DNA from: Glebionis coronaria
Taxonomy: Eukaryota; Streptophyta; Magnoliopsida; Asterales; Asteraceae
DNA: 64,000 bases
Direction: 5' to 3'
NCBI GenBank assembly: GCA_025667525.1
Contig: CM046878.1
Coordinates: 515,104,274 to 515,168,273, forward strand
Shown here one piece after another: positions 57,190 through 64,000 of the stretch. The notes under the pieces were generated by a model. The model was given only the letters and a program-made list of their open reading frames with translations, made no database searches and had not been told where the DNA came from. Position 1 is the first letter of the stretch, and every line of letters begins with the position of its first letter. Both the position numbers and the translations under genes were made by a program.

Positions 57190-59196
57190 ATGGCCGGTGT
57201 ACAAAACAACAACAATAACCCACCTCTCAACAACAATAATAACAACAACAATAACAATCCACCTCTCAACAACAATAATAACAACAACAATGAGCCTCTA
57301 CCAGACAATCGCCCGATGATTGAACTTCTGCAAGCACATGTAGACGACAACAATGATCCCATTGTCATACCCGCGATTGCAGCCAACAATTTTGAGCTCA
57401 AATCCGGTTTTATCCAGATGGTCTCTGCTCAACCATTCTTGGGGCGTACCATTGATGATCCACATGACCACATCAAGAGATTCTTGCAACTCACAAATAC
57501 GGTCAAATTCAATGGTGTTCCACAAGAGGTAATCCGTTTACAACTTTTTCCTTTCTCCCTAGAGGGACAAGCCCGGCATTGGCTTGCTAAGGAACCGCCA
57601 AAAAGTATTCTTACGTGGACGGATTTGGAGACCAAGTTTATCAACTACTTTTTCCCACCCTCTCGTACTACCGCTTTGCGGAATGAAATTATCAATTTTG
57701 AACAAAAGTACGATGAATCTTTTAGTGAATCTTGGGACCGTTTCAAAGATTTTTTAAGAAAATGCCCACAGCATGGTTTTACCAAAGTGCACCAAAGTAA
57801 CACTTTTTATAATGGTTTAAGCATGAATGACCAAGATTCACTAAACAGTTCCTCGGGGGGTAATATTTTGGTTAAGACTTCTAATGCCGCTTGGGATATC
57901 ATTGAGAATAAGTCTCGTGTGCAAACCAAGAGTGTTCGAACCAATGCCGCTAGTGCTAGTACTAGTGACAGCGACAAGCGACTTGACAAAATCACTACGC
58001 TTCTTGAATCGCTTGTTACCCACACCGCTAACAACACCAACAGCATCAACGCTAAAAACGCTCACGACGCTCAAGTCAATGCTGTTAGGCAACCATGTGA
58101 GATATGCGGGGGTCCTCACTCTTACACCACTTGTACCGCCACCCAAGACTACCCTTCTGAGAATGTGAATGCAGCATACGGTACCTATCCTCCGGCCGCT
58201 TATCAAGCCCGTCCTCAAGGTGACCGCAACTTGCTTAGCTACCGCTCGAACAACTTTCTCTCACCACCCGGTTTTCCTCCTAACAACCCAAACCAACAAC
58301 AAAACCTCAATCGCCCTCCTCAACAAAAACAACAACCTCGTGCACCATACATACCACCTCACAAACAACCATATCCACCTCAAAGAAACAACCAAGTTTA
58401 CCAACAACCTGCTTATCAACCACCCGCCTACAATGCTCCTCCCAGCCAACCCAGCGCATTACCTCAAGATATTGGAACCTACATGAGGACTAATGATGTG
58501 ATAGTGGATAATCTCCAGCGGGAAGTGCTTAACTTGAAAGCAGACATGGTGAAACAAGGAAACGATCTGAGAGCTGATATGAGAAACACTTTGGCAAGTC
58601 AAACGAATGACTTATGGAACATGATGGCTAGTTTCTTCCAAGGTAATCAACCCTCTTCTTCGGGTACTCATCCGAGTAACACCGTTGCGAATCCAAGAGG
58701 GGAGATGAAAGCAATCACCACTCGCAGTGGCAAAGGTACCAAGGAACCCGAGCTTCCTATACCTCCACCGGTGATTGTGACTAAGGAAAACGAGTCACCT
58801 GCTCCTATTCCTCATCCTTCTACTTCCCTAATTTCTCCACCTCTTATTTCTACCCCTCCTCCACCCAAGGATGTGAGTGATCCTATTCTCCCAAAGCCTT
58901 CCTCTTCTTCCGATATACCTTATCCCTCAAGGTTGAGGAAAGAGAAGCTCAAAAGCAAGGACGATATTCAGGTTTCGAACTTTCTCAAAATGTTTAAACA
59001 ATTGAATCTCAACATCTCCTTCGCTGAGGCTCTCGCTCACATGCCTAAGTACGCAAAAATGTTCAAACATCTTCTTAGCGACAAGGAGAAGCTTCTTGAT
59101 ATTGCTAACACCCAACTTAATGAGAATTGCTCTGCAGTGCTCTTAAGGAAATTGCCAACTAAGCTTGGTGATCCGGGTCGTTTCTTAATCCCTTGA
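57190..59196 (+). CDS. Gag of the Athila-like element (668 codons)
   Basis: Gag forms the virus-like particle. It starts at ATGGCCGGTGTA after a short leader. Residues 5-35 are poly-Asn blocks broken by PPL. A retrotrans_gag-type capsid domain follows (LFPFSLEGQARHWLAKEPP, WDRFKDFLRKCPQHGF), then a zinc knuckle CEICGGPHSYTTC and a Pro/Gln/Asn-rich stretch. The C-terminal region reaches toward protease (KLGDPGRFLIP), where TGA ends the frame. Downstream sequence (NFSGVENCMALADLGASINL) continues in the same frame, and a Cys is usual at that site, so the TGA is probably a point mutation. Confidence 0.88.
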   Translation: MAGVQNNNNNPPLNNNNNNNNNNPPLNNNNNNNNEPLPDNRPMIELLQAHVDDNNDPIVIPAIAANNFELKSGFIQMVSAQPFLGRTIDDPHDHIKRFLQLTNTVKFNGVPQEVIRLQLFPFSLEGQARHWLAKEPPKSILTWTDLETKFINYFFPPSRTTALRNEIINFEQKYDESFSESWDRFKDFLRKCPQHGFTKVHQSNTFYNGLSMNDQDSLNSSSGGNILVKTSNAAWDIIENKSRVQTKSVRTNAASASTSDSDKRLDKITTLLESLVTHTANNTNSINAKNAHDAQVNAVRQPCEICGGPHSYTTCTATQDYPSENVNAAYGTYPPAAYQARPQGDRNLLSYRSNNFLSPPGFPPNNPNQQQNLNRPPQQKQQPRAPYIPPHKQPYPPQRNNQVYQQPAYQPPAYNAPPSQPSALPQDIGTYMRTNDVIVDNLQREVLNLKADMVKQGNDLRADMRNTLASQTNDLWNMMASFFQGNQPSSSGTHPSNTVANPRGEMKAITTRSGKGTKEPELPIPPPVIVTKENESPAPIPHPSTSLISPPLISTPPPPKDVSDPILPKPSSSSDIPYPSRLRKEKLKSKDDIQVSNFLKMFKQLNLNISFAEALAHMPKYAKMFKHLLSDKEKLLDIANTQLNENCSAVLLRKLPTKLGDPGRFLIP

Positions 59197-59954
59197 AACT
59201 TCTCGGGAGTAGAGAATTGCATGGCCCTAGCCGATCTAGGTGCCAGTATTAACTTGATGCCTTTAAGTGTGTGGAAGCAATTATCTCTCCCTGAGCTAGT
59301 CCCCATCAAAATGACATTGGAATTAGCTAACCGTACGGTTGCTTATCCAGTGGGGATAGCCGAAGACGTCTTTGTAGGAGTCGACAAATTCACTTTTCCT
59401 GCTGATTTCGTCGTCGTCGACTACTATATGGACCCTCGTGTGCCATTAATTGTTGGTCGTCCATTCTTGAGGACCGGTCGCACTCTCATTGATGTTGAAG
59501 CCAGTGAGCTTATCATGAGAGTGGGTGACGATAAAATCGTTTTCAACATGGGAAAGCTTTCTAAACAACCTTGATCATACGAGAGTGTTAATTGTATTGA
59601 CGTTCTTGATGAGGCTTGTGACGAACACTTCAAAGATGCTTGTAACAGTATTCCTACCTCTCCTACCAATGTTGAGACCGTTTCCTCTATTGATTTATCA
59701 CTATCTCTATCTGGAGAAAGTGATTTCATTTGGAAAGATTTGGAAGCCACCATGGGAGATGTGAACTTAGCAAATGACGATTCCCCCACCGATTGGGGTG
59801 AAGATCTTTGCCTCATTGAAAACCTTCTTAAAGAAGACAATATTTCTCCACCATCTCCCACGGTTATTGCTATCGATGCTCCGACTTTGAATACGCCTCC
59901 AATCGAAAATCCTCCGGATTTAGAACTTAAGGAGTTGCCGCCCCTCTCGAGTAT
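59197..59954 (+). pseudogene. Protease and linker of the Athila-like element
   Basis: Aspartic protease region with ALADLGASINLMPLSVW (DLGA) and VPLIVGRPFLRTGRTLIDV, in the gag frame. It is cut by the TGA after gag and another TGA at 59572, likely from an Arg CGA. An acidic linker leads to ELPPL, where a one-base loss near 59950 shifts to the RT frame. Confidence 0.85.
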
Positions 59955-62654
59955 GTGTTCCTTGAAGAAGAGAAGAAGTCGCCCGTCATCATCGCGAAGG
60001 ACTTGAAAGAAGAAGAGAAAACTCGCCTCATCGCCGTGCTTAAAGATCATAAGAAGGCAATTGCTTGGAAAATTTCCGATATCTACGGAATTGATCCGAA
60101 CTTTTGTACTCACAAGATTCTCATGGAAGACGACTTTAAACCCGTAATCCAGAGCCAAAGAAGGGTTAATCCTCGCATTCATGACGTCATCAAACAAGAG
60201 GTTATCAAACTTCTTGATGTCGGCTTGATTTACCCTATCTCGGATTCGCCATGGGTAAGTCCCGTCCATTGTGTGCCCAAGAAGGGCGGAATAACCGTTG
60301 TTCCCAATGAACACAACGAGTTGATTCCCACTCGTCTCGTTACTGGGTGGAGAGTTTGTATCGATTATCGCAAGCTCAATGATGCCACGAGAAAAGATCA
60401 CTTTCCTCTTCCTTTCATGGATCAAATGCTCGAGCGTCTTGCGGGTAATGACGACTATTACTGCTTTTTAGACGGTTTCTCCGGGTATTTTCAAATTCCC
60501 ATCGATCCTAAGGACCAAGAAAAGACCACATTCACTTGTCCCTACGGAACATTTTCTTACAAACGCATGCCTTTTGGTTTATGCAATGCTCCTGGGACGT
60601 TCCAAAGGTGTATGATGGCTATCTTCCATGACATGGTGGAAGACACTATGGAAGTATTCATGGATGATTTCTCGGTTTATGGCGATTCTTTCTCTGCTTG
60701 CCTTGCCAATTTAGAACGTATGCTTAAACGGTGTGAAGACACTCGCCTTGTTCTTAATTGGGAAAAATGCCATTTCATGGTAAAAGAGGGCATCGTGCTA
60801 GGACACAAGATCTCCAAAGCCGATCTTGAAGTGGACCGTGCTAAAGACGATGTTATTTCTAAGTTGCCTCCACCTTCAACCGTGAAGGGTGTGAGAAGTT
60901 TCCTCGGTCATGCGGGCTTCTACCGTCGATTCATCAAAGATTTTTCTAAAATCGCTCGTCCGATGACCCACCTCTTGGAAAAAGATACTCCTTTTATCTT
61001 TTCCAACGAGTATCTTGAAGCCTTCAACTTGCTTAAGGATAAGCTAACGAAGGCACCCGTCTTGGTTACCCCTAATTGGGAGCTTCCCTTTGAGTTGATG
61101 TGCGATGCTAGTGACTTTGCTATTGGAGCGGTTTTGGGCCAAAGAGTGAACAAACACTTCCAACCGATCCATTACGCTAGCAAGATAATGACGGGGGCTC
61201 AATTGCATTACACGACAACCGAAAAAGAGCTTTTAGCTGTTGTCTATGCCTTTGAAAAGTTCCACCCCTATCTTGTCCTTTCCACCACAATCGTTTATAC
61301 TGATCATTCCGCGTTGAAGTACTTGTTAACTAAACAAGATTCTAAGCCAAGGCTTCTTCGCTGGGTTTTGCTACTCCAAGAATTTAAAATCGAAATTCGT
61401 GATAAAAAAGGAGCTGAAAACCTAGTCGCGGATCATCTCAGTAGACTTGAGGATCCTTACCAAGGGGAACATCCGAACAAAGAGATCAATGACTCTTTTC
61501 CCCTGGAGACCTTAATGTCTATCAACTCGACTTCTGATGAAACCCCGTGGTTTGCGGACATTGCAAACTACTTGGCGGGTGGAATTCTCGTTGACGGGTT
61601 AAAATCCCAACAAAAGAATAATTTCTTCAAAGACATTAAGACTTACTTTTGGGATGACGCGTATCTCTTCAAACAATGTGCTGATTTAATTATTCGCCGA
61701 TGTGTTGATGGACCGGCAGCTTTAGAAATCTTTGACGCTTGCCACAAAGGACCCACCGGTGGTCACTTTGGTCCCAATTACACCGCCAAAAAAGTGTTTG
61801 ACTCGGGATTTTATTGGCCCACCATTTACCGTGATGCTTACGAAATGGCTAAACGATGTGATGCTTGCCAAAAACAAGGCAAGATCACATATAAAGATGA
61901 GATGCCTCAGAATTTCATTCAAGAATGTGAAATCTTTGACGTTTGGGGTATTGACTTTATGGGGCCATTCCCTTCATCTAAAAGAAACAAATACATCCTT
62001 GTAGCCGTTGACTACGTCTACAAATGGGTTGAAGCCAAAGCTTTACCTACTAATGACGCAAGGGTGGTTTGTAACTTTTTGAAATCGCTGTTCGCTAGAT
62101 TCGGTGTGCCTCGTGCCATTATTAGTGATCGCGGGACTCATTGTTGCAATGATCAATTTGCTAGAGTCATGGCTAAGTATGGTGTAAATCATCATCTTTC
62201 CATCGCCTACCACCCACAAACTAATGGCCAGGCTGAAATCTCTAACCGAGGCTTAAAGCGAATTCTTGAAAGAACCGTGGGAGAGCATCGTGCCTCATGG
62301 GCTGATAAACTTGATGATGCTTTGTGGGCTTTTTGTACCGCATACAAGACTCCGATTGGTTGTACGCCATATCGTCTCGTGTACGGGAAAGCATGCCACA
62401 TCCCCATTGAGTTGGAGCACAAGGCTTACTGGGCCTTGAAGTGGGCTAATTTTGATATCAACAAAGCCGGTGACCTGCGCAAGATCCAACTCAATGAGAT
62501 GAATGAACTCCGTATTGAGGCTTATGAAAATTCTTTGATCTATAAGGAGAAGACTAAGCTCATTCACGACTCCAAGATTAAAAACCGAGAGTTCCAAGTT
62601 GGAGACAAAGTTTTACTCTTTAACTCTTGGTTGATAATCTTTCGGGCAAGCTGA
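59955..62654 (+). CDS. RT-RNase H-integrase of the Athila-like element (frame intact to near the end)
   Basis: Reverse transcriptase at about residues 30-250: [35 protein letters not shown], the catalytic FMDD in [11 protein letters not shown], and [13 protein letters not shown]. RNase H follows, with [13 protein letters not shown] and [13 protein letters not shown]. Integrase has the HHCC finger ([21 protein letters not shown]) and the catalytic core ([38 protein letters not shown]). After KVLLFNS a frameshift at about 62620 diverts the frame to a stop at 62652, while the integrase C-terminus (KLKSRWS, GPNFKVNGQRVKLYFGE) continues in another frame to about 62829. The frame as given starts at an internal codon, since the protease upstream is shifted. 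Confidence 0.92.
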   Translation: MFLEEEKKSPVIIAKDLKEEEKTRLIAVLKDHKKAIAWKISDIYGIDPNFCTHKILMEDDFKPVIQSQRRVNPRIHDVIKQEVIKLLDVGLIYPISDSPWVSPVHCVPKKGGITVVPNEHNELIPTRLVTGWRVCIDYRKLNDATRKDHFPLPFMDQMLERLAGNDDYYCFLDGFSGYFQIPIDPKDQEKTTFTCPYGTFSYKRMPFGLCNAPGTFQRCMMAIFHDMVEDTMEVFMDDFSVYGDSFSACLANLERMLKRCEDTRLVLNWEKCHFMVKEGIVLGHKISKADLEVDRAKDDVISKLPPPSTVKGVRSFLGHAGFYRRFIKDFSKIARPMTHLLEKDTPFIFSNEYLEAFNLLKDKLTKAPVLVTPNWELPFELMCDASDFAIGAVLGQRVNKHFQPIHYASKIMTGAQLHYTTTEKELLAVVYAFEKFHPYLVLSTTIVYTDHSALKYLLTKQDSKPRLLRWVLLLQEFKIEIRDKKGAENLVADHLSRLEDPYQGEHPNKEINDSFPLETLMSINSTSDETPWFADIANYLAGGILVDGLKSQQKNNFFKDIKTYFWDDAYLFKQCADLIIRRCVDGPAALEIFDACHKGPTGGHFGPNYTAKKVFDSGFYWPTIYRDAYEMAKRCDACQKQGKITYKDEMPQNFIQECEIFDVWGIDFMGPFPSSKRNKYILVAVDYVYKWVEAKALPTNDARVVCNFLKSLFARFGVPRAIISDRGTHCCNDQFARVMAKYGVNHHLSIAYHPQTNGQAEISNRGLKRILERTVGEHRASWADKLDDALWAFCTAYKTPIGCTPYRLVYGKACHIPIELEHKAYWALKWANFDINKAGDLRKIQLNEMNELRIEAYENSLIYKEKTKLIHDSKIKNREFQVGDKVLLFNSWLIIFRAS

Positions 62655-62829
62655 AATCTCGTTGGTCGGCCCATTCACCATTGCCCAAATTTTTCCATAT
62701 GGTACTCTCGAGCTCGCTCAACCTAATGGACCTAATTTTAAGGTGAATGGCCAACGAGTGAAGTTGTACTTTGGTGAGGACATCTCTCAAGAGATGATTC
62801 CATCCCTCACCACGTTTCCCATGAACTAA
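62630..62829 (+). pseudogene. Displaced integrase C-terminus
   Basis: The tail expected on Ty3 integrase (PNGPNFKVNGQRVKLYFGED) lies in other frames and ends at ATGAACTAA (62827-62829). It shows the shift at about 62620 is a mutation and not the natural end of pol. Confidence 0.8.
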
Positions 62830-64000
62830 CTTTGGGTCGAGTCAGGCTCGTGACTCGGTTATCAAAAACAAGCGCTCCTCGGTAGGCATCCCGAGTATCT
62901 ATCCTTTTCCATTTTAACCTCCTAAGTGTAGGGGGACCTCTATAGGTCGTTTGTTTTTGTGTGGTGATGTGATTACAGGGATAAGTGCACGTTTGGAACC
63001 TTTGAAGAACCGTGCTCCTGTGTTATCCGAAATCCGGTTCTATCTCTCAACTATCGTGATTCAATTTTCTTCATACTCACATTTGAAAATGATCACGTTA
63101 GTCGTCTCTTCCTTAACTTGAGTTAACCAACGTGCACAATGTCATAAGTGTAGGGGAGACTTTTCCCACATGCTTAAACATTGAGGACAATGTTTATCTT
63201 AAGTGTAGGGGGGACTTCTATCGAAGTTTTAAGTGGACTTTTCCATGAAAATGCCTTCATTTAACCGGAAAATCATCTTTTTCAGCATTTTTCAAATTTT
63301 TAATTAACTTTGGCCATTTAGTCGTAATTTTTAAAATTTTATCGTTGCTTTCATATGTATATATCCCGCAAATAAGTCAAAAATATTAATAAAGTGGTGT
63401 AGCTAGTTTAGAAGTCTTTGACATATTAGGCCCGTTGCGATTATTTTGACTCAACCCGAATAGACATATCCAAGTTTATTCTAGCTAGTATCCTTAACCA
63501 TATAGACCTTAAATTGGTTTATTAGGCTAAGCATCCACGAGTCTCATTACTTGAGATTTTAGATTGTGGAGAACGAGAAATGATAGAGTCAATTATAAGT
63601 CGGTATTCTTGCACAAGCTCACTTGGTGTAATTATTCGCCTATTCTCCCATCACTTGCTAATAAATTTTCTGCAATAAGTAAGGTCGTACGATTTGAAAA
63701 GTTACTTAGCTTCTAGCCCAAGATCGTTTAAAAGTAGCTCGGTAATGATAAGAGTTCATAGCCAAGGCATAACTTATGAAGCGGGGCGCGAAGATTGGCG
63801 AGTCCGTAAAGACCCTAACAAGACATGAGGATTCCATTTTATTGCTGAAGATCCAAAGTGATGTGAAAAGCATTATTCCCGATATCAATATGAAGGATCA
63901 AGACTCACGACGAAAACCAATCAACTCCCATAAAGATCATGGAGAAGTCTATCCGAAAAGACCCTAACAAGGTATGAGGATAAATAGATCCAAGTCCAAA
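62830..64000 (+). other. 3' region of the Athila-like element, no env frame seen
   Basis: No envelope-like frame is recognised. Three purine-rich boxes of AAGTGTAGGGGG type lie at about 62926, 63146 and 63199. A repeated AGACCCTAACAAG(A/G) motif occurs at about 63811 and 63958. The 63776 frame (63 codons) has no recognisable family. Confidence 0.6.

Larger units (their letters stand above)
55213..64000 (+). mobile_element. Ty3-type LTR retrotransposon, Athila-like, continues past window
   Basis: A long 5' LTR of about 1.7 kb, a TGGCGCC primer site, an Asn-rich gag, then protease, RT, RNase H and integrase in Ty3 order. The long LTR, the TGGCGCCGxTGC primer site and the integrase sequence [13 protein letters not shown] point to the Athila/Tat group. 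The 3' LTR is beyond the window, so insertion age and target duplication cannot be judged. The 5' start (55213 or 55204) is a best guess. Confidence 0.85.

Noticed and set aside
57159..57401. Minus-strand Leu-rich frame
   Set aside because: It is the reverse of the poly-Asn start of gag.
59424..60425. Minus-strand frame of 333 codons
   Set aside because: Antisense to the protease-RT region, whose conserved motifs are on the plus strand.

Overview
This is nuclear DNA from a flowering plant, most likely a eudicot. The evidence is a dense nest of plant transposons (Copia, Ty3/Athila-type, MULE, hAT, PIF/Harbinger, Stowaway, Helitron, SINE, LINE), spliced genes with GT-AG introns, and about 11.7 kb of plant mitochondrial DNA embedded between nuclear elements. 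I cannot name the species.

Layout. 1-2970: no secure gene. 2971-5574: a PIF/Harbinger-like inverted-repeat element with TAA target duplications, carrying a 5'-truncated LINE with an open 503-codon reading frame and a 42-A tail. 5943-7577: an HSP70 pseudogene with exon 1 missing, one frameshift and a lost C-terminus, followed by a SINE. 8079-11185: a Copia remnant whose 5' LTR was split by a foldback MULE, which in turn holds a Helitron (with a SINE inside it) and a hAT MITE. Target-site duplications or insertion sites can be read for nearly every layer. 12309-17502: a Stowaway MITE and a 2,542-bp tandem duplication, each copy carrying two hAT-type MITEs. 17986-18810: foldback MITE sequence.

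19417-26215 holds the one gene that looks intact. It is a Myb/SANT-like (Myb_DNA-bind_3) gene in which a two-exon unit (SANT exon plus acidic linker exon) occurs four times. All introns are GT-AG and all phases agree, so the exons join into one open frame of about 895 codons ending in a single C-terminal domain. It looks like a four-SANT protein built by tandem exon-pair duplication.

26571-28561 and 40538-42561 are two direct copies of an unrecognised 2-kb segment. Between them lie a decayed 6.1-kb Copia element (28991-35075) and diverged repeats. The second copy ends at a solo LTR (42562-43303) with perfect 5-bp target duplications. About 43535-55200 is mitochondrial DNA (NUMT) with rps3-rpl16 pseudogenes in their native order, tRNA-fMet, tRNA-Glu, a plastid-type tRNA-His and one long unknown ORF. 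From about 55213 to beyond the window end is a young Ty3 element of Athila type (long LTR, TGGCGCC primer site, gag, protease, RT, RNase H, integrase), disabled by a few stops and frameshifts.

Most genes here do not work together: the window is accessory, transposon-rich chromatin around one probably functional multi-SANT gene.
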